A DNA stretch of 64,000 bases from Gnetum montanum (lineage: Eukaryota; Streptophyta; Gnetopsida; Gnetales; Gnetaceae), in the NCBI GenBank assembly GCA_015680685.1, contig MNCI01006799.1, positions 98,729 through 162,728 of the forward strand, in the 5' to 3' direction. Under the pieces are notes generated by a model, which was not told where the DNA came from, made no database searches, and saw only the letters and a program-made list of their open reading frames with translations. A program made the translations under genes and the position numbers. Shown here piece after piece: positions 23,114 to 35,503 of this stretch; the first letter of the stretch is position 1; each line of letters opens with the position of its first letter.

Positions 23114-23699
23114 TGAAAGAAAATTTGTCATAAAACATTGATCAAATGTGCATATAACCGAATTGCACAAAATCACCAAAATGTGAAAATAAACCAAAAA
23201 TTGACCTCCAACCATTGATGCTCTTGTTTGGACTACGTGAACATGTTTCAGACTATCTTGGATTCTTCTATCATAAAAAATGATGATGTATGCAGACTCT
23301 GAGTGTTTGTGATAAGGACCAAAACTGTAACATTGTCGTGAGTTTGATATCTTCTGGTGCCTATTTGTTCTCCCATTAAGAACATTTTATAGGTCAGAAA
23401 ATCAGTTACCAAGGATTAACTTCTAGTTTAAATGGGAAATATGAGACCATTCTTGTGAAAATTGTTACAAAAAATTTAGTTGGTTTCAAATTTAAAATTG
23501 TTTATTTTCCATGACGTGTAATCAGTTACATTGAAACTTTCCATAACACGTAAATGCATTACATTGAAACTTTCCATAATGTGCAAATGTGTTATATTGA
23601 AACTTTTCATAACCTGTAAATGGTTACATTGAAACTGTTTGTTTTCCATAACGCGTAAACGGTTACATTGAAACTTTCCATAATACATAAATAGTTACA
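23114..23699 (-). repeat. 5' LTR of the Copia element
   Basis: 586 bp, collinear with 3615-4178. Ends TAGTTACA and is followed by the target copy TTAAT. Confidence 0.9.
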
Positions 23700-23704
23700 T
23701 TAAT

Positions 23705-23991
23705 CTCCTTTGTGGTTGCCTCTTGGGTTTGATGGTGGAGTCTATATAGATTTGATGCTAGCATATGCATAAATCTATTTTTGTCAATTCATCATATGAC
23801 CAAACAACGACTTTTGGCCATTTGTTGACTACCTTGAGCAACTTTTCCTTTTGTTCTTTAGTGAGTTGGGCATTAATGATTACCAACTTTTCATTGTCTA
23901 GGAATACATATTCTAGATATGTTGATAAGGATTTCAGTTCCAAGGGATTTTGTTTAGAAGTATTAGAGATTTCCAAATTTCCCCAATTCAT
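23705..23991 (-). pseudogene. RT N-terminal part of the old Athila-like element
   Basis: Minus strand: TYLEYVFLDNEKLVIINAQL, EQKEKLLKVVNKWPKVVVWSYDEL. This aligns with MEYAFLKNGKSVIINAKL and KLLKVVNKWSIAFAWSYSEL at 10,831-10,970 of the 13.2-kb element. It continues in 2691-3609 beyond the Copia insertion. Confidence 0.85.
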
Positions 23992-24568
23992 TTTTGCTTC
24001 TTTTTTATATTTTACTTTGAAGAGTTGGCTCTAGATTTACTCCATCTCATTCATCTTATCTATATAGGCACTTGTCAGGATTTTTGCTAGTTCCATACAT
24101 ATTATGGAATTGAAGCTATCATTTGTAGTCAGTTACTAGGTATCTTCTTGTTTTATGGCTGCTACGTATAGGTACCTTTGGATGCTTGTAATTTTGGCAC
24201 ACTTCTTACCTACTATAATAGACATGCTCTTTACTATTCATATTTTCTATACACAATGGCACCTTGTGTCACTGTACGTAATGCATGAAATCCTCTTCTT
24301 TTCAATCATATCAAATTCATTTGCCTTGGAAATTTCTAAGGAGAGGTTTCTAATCCCTGACTTGGCATTAATTGTACTTAGCCAAGCTCTTTTCATAATG
24401 ATTGGGAAAATCCCATTTGCAATTGTTCACTTGGATAACTAGGAAGTTCATTGGATATAACAATCCATAAACAGTGGTCACAATGTCCTCTACCAATTTC
24501 AATGAAATAGTAATGACTAGTATGCAAGCTTTAACTTGATATTACATTTTTAAAGAAAAGGTAGGTTA
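23992..24568 (-). pseudogene. Protease (C-terminal half) and linker of the old Athila-like element
   Basis: The minus strand near 24,360-24,500 decodes, with stops, to LIEDIVTTVYG, MNFLVIQVNN, DFPIIM-like and SGIRNLSLEIS-like segments, parallel to 10,246-10,450. The N-terminal half lies beyond the solo LTR at 26,090. Confidence 0.75.
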
Positions 24569-24573
24569 CATAT

Positions 24574-26084
24574 TGTACTGACCTAAATTGTCAGTGTAAG
24601 GCTGGAAGGGAAATAGACACCGAGAGATCATCGAGCAGCCACAACTGACCCTGCCTTTGCCCGAGGGCAAGCTGAAAAAGTAAACGAAGGCAGAGTGCCT
24701 TGGATGGTTTGCACGCAAATCAAACAAGGACTTCCCCGAGCGTAAGCTACGACTAGTGCTGGGGTTATCATAAACGGTATGTAAACGGAATGAAAAACAG
24801 CGATACGAAATGTAAACAAAACGTACTGAATTATAAATAAAGTGTAAACAGAGCTATATTTGTAAAGCATAAACAAAACTAAACAATGTACATGGGAGGC
24901 AATAATGAAACTGTATTGTATTGTTCAAACAGGAATATGCACCGGTCAAAGCGTAGTTGCACAAGTGTGGATGGCAAGTCAAATGCCTAGCTCCGAAATG
25001 ATATGACATGATGATGCAACGATGAAATGGGATGAACGTGAGAAGAACTTGGAAGCCAACAATCGGATGTGCCAAGCGCCCAAGGATTGCAAGTTTTGTC
25101 CTCCTTCAGAATTGCCAATCTCTCCAATCTTTGCCTCTTCCAATCTTCTTCTTCTTCTTGTCCTCCTCTCTTTTTTGCCCCCTTCGTTTGTGTGAATTGA
25201 TAGGGTATTTATAGGATCGGGCTAGGGTTTGGCTAGGGTTTTCAAGAATGGAATCAATGGTTGGGAGATGAGAGAAAAATAGATCTAGTGACATGTGTCC
25301 CATGAATAGTTGGCACGAGTTGGATGTGTGTTGGCAATTTGCCTTCTTTGACCAGATTTAATGTATTTGTGTTGGATAGTTGTGCATGAGTTGGATGTGT
25401 GTTGGATATTTTCCTTCTTTGACCAGATTTAATGTATTTTACAATTTGTGGGTCATTCAAGCCCATGAAAATAAAAATAATTTAGACAAGCCCTCAAATG
25501 ATAAAAATTTACAAAGAAAATCAAGGAGGATTAACTTCGCCTTGCTTGTTTAGCACCCAGCGTGACCTGCAATGTGACCTGGCGTGTGACCTCCAGAACT
25601 TGCAATTTTGGGCTGAAATATGGAATTTTTAAAGGCTGGGACCCATAGTTATCAATAGTGGACCTTGAGGATGACTTACACCCTTAAAATCAAGTCATTT
25701 TGGCTTAGTTTTGGGGCTCTAAAAATTGGTGACGTTGATCCTTACGCTGTGCAACGTCTGAAAAAAATAACTCCAACGTCACCAAGTCAAAATGGCATAT
25801 TTGAGGCCCAAATCTTGATTTTCTGGAGGCTGGGAGCTGCTGGGGACCTTGGTGAAGGTCATGGGGGGTCCTTGTGCTCGATTTCGGCCTATTTTGACTC
25901 AATTTTGGGGCTCCAAAAGTTGGTGACGCTGATCCTTACGCTGTGCAGCATCTGTTGAATCATGGGCCATCGAGGGCTATTTCGGAGGCCTTCATGTTTG
26001 GTCACGTTGTACTTATGTTGGGCAACAACATGACTTAGATTGATTCTTGTCTAAAAGTGCTAGGCCAAAATTAGTGGTGTTTCA
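24574..26084 (-). repeat. Solo LTR of a Tat/Ogre-type element (LTR A)
   Basis: Plus-strand ends are TGTACTGACC and GTGGTGTTTCA, flanked by CATAT at 24,569-24,573 and 26,085-26,089. Taking it out with one CATAT joins AAATGTACAAAATATG to TAACCTACC, matching the uninterrupted 13.2-kb relative near 10,180. The minus orientation is inferred from a TATAAATA at 25,206-25,213. The outer 11 bases GTGGTGTTTCA are shared with LTR C. Internal repeats: a 70-bp unit twice (25,308-25,445) and a 65-bp unit twice (25,696-25,760; 25,891-25,954). Confidence 0.88.
25308..25445. repeat. Tandem 70-bp repeat in LTR A
   Basis: Two head-to-tail copies starting AGTTGNGCANGAGTTGGATG and ending in TTTGACCAGATTTAATGTATT, lying just upstream (in minus orientation) of the TATA box. 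Confidence 0.85.
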
Positions 26085-26089
26085 CATAT

Positions 26090-26280
26090 TTTGTACATTT
26101 CTTGAGAAATTAAGTTTACATCAGAACTTAACTTTAATAGAACTTTGCACAGATTATTCCCTACAATCTATAAATAAACTAGAGGGCTTCTAGGATTAGT
26201 TTTCTTCATGGGAAGGTGTCCTACCTTTATATAGTCTATGACTACTTGAGTCAACATGATAATGTGAACATTTTGTGATT
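26090..26280 (-). pseudogene. Protease N-terminal part of the old Athila-like element
   Basis: The minus strand aligns base by base with 10,090-10,180 of the 13.2-kb element (PLVYL-stop-IVG..., then the position of the active-site motif, then NLISQEMYK). It continues at 24,568 across the solo LTR. Confidence 0.75.
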
Positions 26281-28763
26281 TTTGGTTTGAAGATGACTCG
26301 GTAGATATCCCTGGGGCAGCATGAGAAGGATTTGTAGCCATAGATACCTACAATGGTTTAGGAAAATTTTTGGACCTAAAGCAAGTCATTTTTTGAGGCC
26401 TGTGCTTAGAACCACTTCAGTTGTCATTCGAATACAAATTTATGACCTATGTGACATGGTGTTATTAAGGCTATGGTGCTATCTCATCTTGCATAGGTAG
26501 TGTAGGTGGTAAATGAGTGGATGTGTGAGATGTAGAGTTTTGCTGTAGATAATAAGAATAAGAAAAAGGAAATTTAGTTCATGGAGTGGTAGGTCTGTGA
26601 TATTCAGGAAGATAGTAGTGATGAGAAGAAGTGTGGCCTGTAGAGCCCCTTGGAGATATAAGTTGCTAGACATAGTATCCGTATGGGATAAGTTGCTATC
26701 TTGGTGGTGGTATCCCTCACAACTATGGGGTTAGCCATTAATGATAATAGTCTTGAGATTGAGGTGGCATTCCATCTAGATAATATTGTTGTGGGTGGAA
26801 CTATTGTTGATAATTGCCTTATGTATAAGACAATCTTTTGGGTGGTTGCCTCCTAGAAAACTTTGGATTCAAGGTGTAGACCCTAGATTCTTGCAAGTAT
26901 GACAGTATTGAGTAACATTTCTTGGGATATTCATATTTGCAGATCTCATATCATTTATTTTCTATATTAGAATTTGCAACCTCATCAACTATTGTAGTCT
27001 TACCTTTCTATTGATGGTAGTCCTTTACTGCATTCTTTTTCCTTCTTCTGTCTTTATTTGTGTTTCCCTGCTTTGTTTTCTTCTTCATGATTTTAAGAGT
27101 AGTTTGAAACCTCTCATTTAAGAAGTTCCACATTTTATTCATCTGCTGATATCTTTGTGACAGATTTTTGAATTGACAAAGATTTTCTTTACATAACCTC
27201 ATGTAGTGGTACTTCCTCCTTAGGATTACAAAGATGTACTTGCCTTTTACAAATGGAGGGATCTCTATTATACTTTGCAATTTCTTTAATTTTTAACTAT
27301 TCTTCTTCTTTTGCTACTTGATCAATGAGCCTTTGTATTTAATGAACTTTCATTTTTGACATTCTCCCTTAGGGATAAACCACAAGAGTTTCAATGGTTT
27401 TTTGTCTTTATTCCATCTATCACATGGCGAAGCTACTTCCTTTAAGAGAAACGGTAGTCCAAACATTGGTATAACAAAGAATAGTACCTTCCCAGGTTTG
27501 CATCAAGGGATTCATGTTCCCTTGTCTTCACCATTGAATTTTTTTCTCAAGTTGGAAACCTTGGAGTGCATTTGATTTTTGTTGTTCAACAACTCCAACG
27601 TTTTCCTCCATCTATAGATTGATTCTAGTTCCAAAGATTAGTACTAAATTTCATCTTCTTTAATGAGTGTATTAGGGAATACTTTGAGCTTTTACCAATT
27701 ATTCTTGATATTTTGCAAGACACAGGTATCATGGAAGGCTTGCAATTGATGTTGCAGATCAACATTGTAGCCTCCCTTAAATTTAGGGATGTTATTCATA
27801 ATAAGCCATTTGATTTAACTATCTCTGTGAAGCCTGGTGGGAATATGAACTATCTTTAAGATGTCTATCATGTTTCTGGTAGCTAGTAGTGGTTCATCAT
27901 ATTTATGATGGCCCTTGTCATGGTCATGTCTCCTATGATGTAGCTTGTTGTGCCTTCTCTCCTGATGATGTTTTTCCTCTTCTTATTACTATTTATGTTC
28001 CATTCTCACATCCTTATGATGAATCTTCTATCATCTCCACCTTGGTCTTGATCATTCTTCCTTTGGTCATGATCGTGTTCTTCCTTGTTAAAGCTTGATG
28101 ATGAGGATGGTGAGGATAGATAACTAGGAGAGTTATATCAGCTTGCTTTCCTTCCTTGGTCCCTAGATTGTTCTTTTGGTAGATGTCTGGGGAACCTTAG
28201 CCTTGATGTTTTCCTAGTTTTAGGACTATTTCTCCCCTTATCTTGGTTGCTTATCAAGGTTGAACGTAACCATTGATGAGTTGCATTCTCCTCATCAAAC
28301 GGAGATGGACATTAGCATTGAGATCATCCTAATAGAAGTTCGGTGTTCTTCTTTTTTGACTGTGAGTTCAGCGTGATCAAAAATTTCTTGCCCTTGGAGG
28401 CTTCATGGTGGGCCTCCATGAGTTTATCTTTTCTAAGTTGGGCTTCTGTTGGTTGATAGTCTCTAGAGAGATGTTCTGTTTCTTTGTATTTTGGGGTTGC
28501 TAGTTCAAGTCCTAGCTTTATTAGTGTTACCATGAATAGTAAGGGAATAGCACGATTAGGTAGCAACAAAATGTTTCTCTCTGAGTCTTTCTAGTGTAGT
28601 TTCTTATCCTAGTGAAGGATGAAAGTAAAGTTCAGATAATAGGGATTCATATAGGCATAGACAACTTTTAGTTATTAAGGTATCTCATCAGTATTTTTCT
28701 TGGTCCTATCATGTTGTTTGTTAAGATTTTCAGTTGGTGGAGAATTAGCCATGCGCTAAGAAG
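26281..28763 (-). pseudogene. gag of the old Athila-like element
   Basis: The minus-strand ATG at 28,763 begins MANSPPTENLNKQHDRTKKN. Further on, the HEASKGKKF region (28,324-28,569), an Arg/His/Asp-rich stretch (27,880-28,110), a gag core with frameshifts (27,000-27,800) and a Tyr/Pro-rich tail (26,480-26,830) parallel the gag genes at 8.0-9.9 and 31-33 kb. Plus-strand open frames here are antisense shadows. Confidence 0.75.
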
Positions 28764-28908
28764 AAATTTTTAGTTTATTCTTTTTTGTAATGTACCCTAA
28801 ATAAAATATTATTATTTTTCTAAGGATGATGCGTTATATACTTCTATAATGACCTTTGTATGATTTAACTATCTAAAACACTTAGAACATGGTAGTTAAA
28901 AGTTAAGA

Positions 28909-28928
28909 GTTCCTAACAATAGTGTTAA
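28909..28928 (-). other. Decayed tRNA-Asp-type primer binding site of the old element
   Basis: The minus strand reads TTAACACTATTGTTAGGAAC next to the LTR end TGATGAG at 28,929. Every difference from the tRNA-Asp-type site over the aligned part is a C to T or G to A change. Confidence 0.6.
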
Positions 28929-30300
28929 TGATGAGTAGTGAGTAGTCCTAATGTCCAATCATACAAATCACAAGTGTATCCGTGCATTCCAATTGAATTT
29001 CGAGGACTTCTTCCATCTAGGTGGCTTTTATTCCAAATAGTTAAACATAAGGTTACTAGTCATTATCTTTCCAATCATCACTTGTATTAATTTTGTTTGT
29101 ATGGTTAAGGGTGATTGAGGTGTAAGATATTTGTTTGTTTATCATTTTGTAAGTTTTTATCTTTGAAAGTATTAAGAGGTGAGCTAATTGGAATATTAAA
29201 CTATAGCTAATTAATAGAACTTGAGGTAAACTAAACTATCGTAAATGTAGAGCATTTGTTCCCACTTTCCATACACATCCTGAACTTATACTAATACCAT
29301 TGGATTACTAAGTGTTTGCTGTTGGGTGTACTAGGTATTCATTGCTGGGATTATCAAGCATTAGTATATTATGCTTGAAGTGGTCATACTCATGTTATTA
29401 TAGAATAGAATATTAAATGCTTAAGTATAGAAAAATAAATTGCAGGTAAAGTAAAGTGTTGGTAAGTAAACTGAATGCCAATTCAAGTGTTGCAATGGAG
29501 AGAAGAAATCTTGATTTTATTTCCATTATGCAAAAGTATCCAGGTACATCTTGCATTTAAATAAAACTATGCACAATCAATTCAATCTATGTTGTGGGCA
29601 CTTAGAGGGAAATTTTGCTAAGTCCTACAAAAGAAAATTGCAAGAGCTTTGTTGAGTATTGTGTACTATAGAAATTATTTTCTCCAATGTTAAATAATTT
29701 TTTAAAAAAAGTTGTTTAAGTTTGTAAATTTTTTTTAATTATTAAATATTTTTCCTCTCATGTAAGGTTTTTTTAAAATAAATTTTTTTTCTAATAGTTA
29801 GTGATCAATTATCATGAGTTTAACTCATAGTTAAGTTTGTTTTTTCTTTTCTTATAGAAGGAGTAAAAAGCTGCCTTAGTGTGGTAAGAGCATAATGTAA
29901 TGATTTTTCTGAAATAATGGAAGAAGTTAGTAGTTCTCATATGTCTAAAGTTTTTCTCAGTGTTGTTATTTCACAATGAATTTTCCAATGATTTGATTTC
30001 ACAATTTAATTTATCAATTTCTTAGTTATTTCACAATATATTTCACATGATCTCACAAGATTTCACAGTCTTACAAATATCTTTGAATCTCAACCACAAA
30101 GCTTTTATTCCTCCTCATCCTATCTGCTGTACTCATTTTGACAAGCTTCGCTAGAGGAATGACCAAAGGTGCCATAAATGTGGTTGATGTATGAATTAAT
30201 ATAGGCTTAGGGAGGATCAACATCGTTGTATATGTGCCAGTGCATACAAGGATGCATCGATAGGGAAGTCTCGACAAGCATGCATCGACACATGCAACTT
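28929..30300 (-). repeat. 5' LTR of the old Athila-like element (right end uncertain)
   Basis: The left end TGATGAGTAGTGAG is the reverse complement of the conserved Athila-like LTR terminus. The TTGGATTACTAAGTG and CATTGCTGGGATTA units match the CTTGGTAATCC/CCCAGTAG units of the other LTRs. U3-like TGCATCGA repeats lie at 30,245-30,290. Between 29,690 and 30,240 is AT-rich sequence with many TTTCACAA motifs that I cannot match to the other LTRs and that may be a separate insertion. Confidence 0.6.
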
Positions 30301-30959
30301 ATTTAGACTTCATAAGAAACGTTTAGCTAGGAAAGTTTATTAAACTTGATCATATCTTAATGTTAATCAATAAAATTCTCTACTTTTGCAACAAGGGTTT
30401 TAGGATGGATTGATTGATATTTTATGAGTGAGGGTTTGTTGTTGAAGAGATTGAGTCATGTATCTAAGAAACTAATCTTTGGCATAATGGGAGCTTATAG
30501 TTACCAAAATAACATTACTAGATAAATGTACAAATAAAACAAAGAAGTTCTTTAAAGGTTAATAATCATCGATGAAGAGATTAAGGGAAAAAAGAGAGAT
30601 TGATGCTACATTAAAGGATAATGAATAGATTCTACAGAAATAGCAATACTAGAAGCCAAAGGTAAGGAGAATAAAAGTGAATCTAAACTTGAAGTAATAG
30701 AGGTAAAAAATAGGCAAAGGAAAAAAAGGCCTCTCCTAGGTAAGATGAAAAACAGGCAAAGGAAAAAAGGCCTAGAACCTTTTCCAAACCTAGAAGAGGT
30801 AAGTCAAGGCACCATAGGGAGAGATATAAGAGCCATGAATATTCTCCTATTTCACTATTTTCCTCTTCCTATTCAACATCTAATTTTGATGAAGATGAAT
30901 GTAGGTATAGAGATCAAGATACACTAAGGGATCAAGTTGAAGGTAAAAATAGAATGCAA

Positions 30960-32990
30960 AGGTAAGATGAAAGACATCAAAGTGAGCATAGATGAAATCA
31001 TCACTATTAGATAAATAGAAATGGGGATTATTACCATGACATATTTGATAAAGATGAACCCTTGATGGAAACTAAGAGCATGATATAGATTATGGAGGTA
31101 GTTAGAATCCCCCATAGGCATCAAAGGAAAAGTTGCATCAAACAGCTTGATATGAATAACATTCCTAAGTTTGAAGGAGGCTATAATTGTAATCCACAAT
31201 ATCATTTACAAGCTTTCCATGATGCCTAGGCTTTACAAACATTGAAAGTAGATGGCAAAAGCTTAAGCTCTTCCTTAGGAAACTAATAGAAGAAGCTAAA
31301 AGTTGGTATAGATCATTGGAACCATATTCAATCTGTTGATGGTTCACAATGCTTAAGCTCTTCAATGAAAAATACCAAACCCACAAGAGAGTTTCCTATT
31401 TAAGAAAATAAATCCAAGGATGGAAGTAAGAAAATCATGAATTATTGGATCTAACCTTGGACAGATACTATTTTCTACTACATAATGTCCAAGCTATGAT
31501 TTTTTTCAAAAAGATCAGCTTCTTCACATCATAGATGGGCTTTATAATACAATGAGGGAGATCCTAGGAATCTATGCCCAAGGATGATTATTTGAGATAA
31601 GAGCCCATCAGATACAAAGGCTAGTTGAACAGGTGGCAAAAGAAGGAGAGCTATGTAAGAGGAATATAATTAGGATCCAACTCTTCATAGAAAGAGGTCC
31701 ATATTTATGATCAAGAAAAAGGGGCAGCTCTTGATGAGTTTATTTCAGATAAAATATTGTCAATACAAACATCTATCATTGAGATTGAAGCAAGGGTAGA
31801 TAAGATGTGGGAGTTGATGAACGAAAAAGTTACAACCAACTTGAAAATCATAGAGGAAAAAGGTAAAGCAAAAAGGATTAAGTGATCAAAACAAGAAGAG
31901 GAAAAAGAATAAGGAAAAAAGTAAGGACACTTATTGATAGAAAGGGAAAATAGCTATAGTAGAAAAGATTTTAGACTTATATATAAAAGAGGATGATGAA
32001 TGTAACATTTTCCAATATGAACATCCAAAGGGCTATTGCCCAGTTATGTTACATCTACAAGAGTTTGGGGCTTTTGATTTAAATCCCAAGTTTGTAGAAA
32101 AGCATATGGCTAGGAGATTGGCTTACCCACAAGGTAATTATAGAAAATCTTATAATCAACAATACTATCCTAGTGGGACTTCTTATCAACCTCAAGACTA
32201 CTATAAACCATAGTGGAAAAATTCATAGTCATGGGAGTTGCCATCAACAAACCAGCAATACCCTTATTGCGAGTCAAACCCTTATGGATACTATGTTCAA
32301 CAACTTGTTTCTCCAAATGATTCTACTCCCTTTGCCTCAAATCACTTCTACTTTCCTGAATATCACCAACCCACAACATCTCTTATGAGATCGTTGTTCC
32401 ATGCCTCTTATCATATGTCACATCCTTAACACTCTAATACTTCCCTCTATCATATGTCACCACAAACAATGCAAGAAGGATTGGCACCATAACCTCAACA
32501 AAAGAATGTAACTTGTGCTATGAACATACAAGTAAATGATAATGTTGGTAGATCTCAACAAAAGTCTTGGAAACGTCCTTTCTTTAGGATAGTTTCCACA
32601 GATGTGAATAAAACTCATAGACCTACTGGCTCATCAGAACCAACACAAGGCCAATTTGTTGAAACACCCTTCCTCACAAAAATAATGTCTCATCCTACGC
32701 AAGAGTCAACAACCATTACCACTCTAACACAAAACATAAAAGATGAACCTCTCACTATGGAGAGATAGAAAACTCCATGCATTACCGCCAAAATTTCAAA
32801 GTATTAACATGATCCCTATACCAGCCCACCACAAATGTAGGGAAGAAGTGTGTGTGCAAAACCAAGTTTACACAATATTCACCAAACCAAAAGACACCCA
32901 GTGGCTTGAAAATGAGAATACAAAATCTTTCAAAAGATGCATGGGAACATTGAACCCACTTATTAGTTATGTCCTAAGAAAATGAACCAA
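30960..32990 (+). pseudogene. gag of the pol-less Athila-like element
   Basis: Landmarks parallel to 8.3-9.9 kb: a CIKQLDMNNIPKFEGG-like run near 31,135, HIIDGL and IYAQG near 31,530-31,590, VEQVAKEGEL near 31,630, and a zinc-knuckle relic CNIFQYEHPKGYC near 32,000 (second Cys lost). A Tyr/Gln/Ser-rich tail with the open stretches 32,173-32,429 and 32,520-32,985 follows. Stops throughout. Confidence 0.75.
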
Positions 32991-35494
32991 ACAAAGAACT
33001 TAGAGAAGAACATTTTACACTTTGACTATACACCAAAAGAAGATGTTAAACAATGAGACATAAGAACTCAAATAGAAAATAAACAAGAAAACATGTTTGG
33101 AATCCTTAAAAAGTAAAAATCTTGTAGTTCAGCTAAAGATATGTCTCCAAATAATCAAAATGTAATTATCATCAATGTTAAATATGCTACCAAGTAAAAA
33201 CTTAAATCATTAAAGATTATAAATGAAAAACTTATGGTGTATAACCAAGGGAATGTGTGGTTTATTTTCCAAATGCTTGCCCATGAGCTTAGTTGTGGGG
33301 GAGATACCTCATCTTGAATCAAGAACTAATAAGTGCAATTTCACTTTTTTGTTTTACAGTTTTTGATCATTTTCCTATTTTTTAAAAAATTTTCTAATTC
33401 GTAATATGTTTTCCATTTCTTGTTATTTTTCTTTTCTTTACAATTTTCTCTTTTCTTGAGTCATTTCCTTTATGTTTTATGAATGTCTACTATGTTTTTG
33501 TTAATAATATTGCTGATCATGATATAGAAGTTGACATCATGTATTAAGTTTTTGTCCTATGCTATCAAGATGATTGGGTAAACAATTATGTAAAGTAGTG
33601 AGACCACATCATGCATCCCTCTAGTTCTATAAATAAAAGGTATTTATCATGAAAGAAATATGGTTCTTCTTACATGAAACTAAAAATTAACTTAGATCAT
33701 TATGCCTTGAAAAAAGGGGAAAAAACCAAGTGGGAATAGAAAAGGGTGTGACCTCAAGGAGATTTGTGGGTTCTCTTCTTGACTTCCTTCTTGTGGTTAT
33801 TGACTCCTCTAGGAATGTATCATCACTTCTATTATTGACCAATAAATAGGAAGTATGTCTTTGTGTGGTATGGTTCCCATGAAAAAAAAGAGGAAAAGAA
33901 AGAAAAAAAAAAGAAAAGAAAAGAAAAAAAGAGAGAGAAAAAAATCATAGTGGGAATTCAAAGCATACCTCTTAGACAGAATAGACATAATAATGGGCTA
34001 CAAGCACTAGTTATGGAGCTAGAAAGACATGTTACCCATGCTTGAAGAACCTCTCTAACTAAGACACTTCCTTTCTTCCTTCTTCTCCTTTCTTCTCTTT
34101 TTGGAGTGATGTTCGTTCTCTATGGTTTTTGTGGACTCATGATAGTAGGTAAGAAGGAACACATCAATGCAAGGCCACTGTTAATGATATGGACTTGGTC
34201 TGAAACTTGGATGGATAGGTATGATGGTCATTTTAATCATAATTGACATAAGAACCTATTGTGGACATGGTTAAGTACCTTACATCTCAATCTCTACAAT
34301 CCTTTCTCATTCCATTATTCACCTCACTGTTGCATGCAATTATGGGCCTAATGATTTTATATAGTATAGTGTAAGATCCTAACCAAGGAAATTGTGTGTT
34401 GTTTGGAACAAAGGCATGATCTACATTTAACTTCTAAGGTGCCCATGGACATCTATAGAAGTGGTTATGCAAGGGCATTATGGCAAGAGCCTGCTTGGGG
34501 AGGACCCACTTGCATAACTTTTGTTGATCATGGCTTTGAATCAAATCTCACATCTTCAAGAACATCATTGACGAATTTTCTAAATTTATGCATGATTTTG
34601 GAACTACTTCTCATCAATTTCAATTAATTTTTACTACTTTTCTATTAAAATATCCTTCAAATTTAATATTCCTTGGTCATCTTGTGAGGTAGACCTTCGA
34701 TTTTAACTGTTCAAGAGCTTATGCACTTTTGGAGTTGACCTCATTTATCATGGGAGGGGGCTAAGGATGTACTTCTTGAAATTTTTCTAACATCCCATTT
34801 TTGAACATTATGGCAACTAATAGTAAAAATAATCAAAATAACTTAAACAACTTGATGATTTTAGTTACCTTAGAGCCTTGGAAAACATTATTATGGAATC
34901 ATCCTGAGCTTACATGCTAAAATTTTTTCAACTTTTAAGCTAAGGATTTAGAAAGGGTTAATCATTAATAAAAAATTATCAAAACTAATGTTGATCCTTT
35001 TGTGATTTCAAATGATGCCAAATAGAATCTATAAGTTTGAAGGTAGGTCTTGTAAAAGCAAAGGAAACAAGGCTAAGGGGAGAAGAATGAAGGCTATGCC
35101 CATGGACAAATAGTAGCACATATAGGGATTAAAGCTCAAACATCACATGTTTGTTGGATCCATCTGACAATGAGAAGAAATTTTAGTCCATCCTTTAAGA
35201 ATGGTCTATATAAAAAGAGAAGCATCAACATTACAATCATGGTTGCAAAGTTTGCCACCACTAGTGATAATAAGAAGATTCATCTTCAATGGATTTTTGA
35301 AGACCTCTACAATTTCGCAAACTTTGATGTCTATCCACTCTTTATCTTTTTGTAATACATCCACTTGAATAAGATTCTGTAACGCAGCACTTCAATTTAA
35401 TAATGGTAGCCAATCTAGTCTCAATCACCCCATAATTTTTGTAATGAAACTTTGTCCATTTATATATAACTTGAGGATAAGCTTTTAGTTAGTT
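32991..35494 (+). other. Noncoding 3' region of the pol-less element
   Basis: Contains the counterpart of the post-integrase region of the 13.2-kb element: an AGTTGTGGGGGAGAT block (33,290), a GTGTGACCTCAAGGAGA block (33,747), a purine-rich microsatellite between inverted TTCCCAT and TGGGAATTC (33,868-33,968), the conserved GAGCCTGCT block (34,464-34,523), and a short remnant of the extra-ORF region (34,700-35,460). Confidence 0.6.
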
Positions 35495-35503
35495 GTGGGG
35501 GTA

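Larger units (their letters stand above)
3615..23699 (-). mobile_element. Copia (Ty1-type) retrotransposon, minus strand, split by a nested Gypsy element
   Basis: LTRs lie at 3615-4178 (3') and 23,114-23,699 (5'), both TGAAAGAAAA to TAGTTACA on the plus strand. Target duplications are TCAAT (3610-3614) and TTAAT (23,700-23,704), one transition apart. Coding order on the minus strand is gag, protease, integrase, RT, RNase H, which defines Copia. The plus-strand Gypsy element with its TSD (6477-19,719) accounts for about 13.2 kb of the span, leaving about 6.8 kb of Copia. All genes are broken. Confidence 0.9.
355..30300 (-). mobile_element. Old Athila-like Gypsy retrotransposon (host of the nested stack)
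   Basis: Minus-strand order is 5' LTR (28,929 to about 30,300), PBS (28,909-28,928), gag, protease, RT, RNase H, integrase and 3' noncoding region, cut off on the left by another LTR at 354. It is interrupted by a Copia element (3615-23,699) and a solo LTR (24,574-26,084). Removing both restores RT and protease sequence that aligns along its length with the younger Athila-like element at 6477-19,714. The RT resembles the Athila lineage (FLDGYSGYNQ-like and FMDDF-like motifs in the sister copy). No intact ORF remains, so it must rely on other copies to move, if it moves at all. Confidence 0.8.

Noticed and set aside
33863-34045. Lys/Glu-rich plus-strand frame
   Set aside because: Translation of a purine microsatellite in a noncoding retroelement region.
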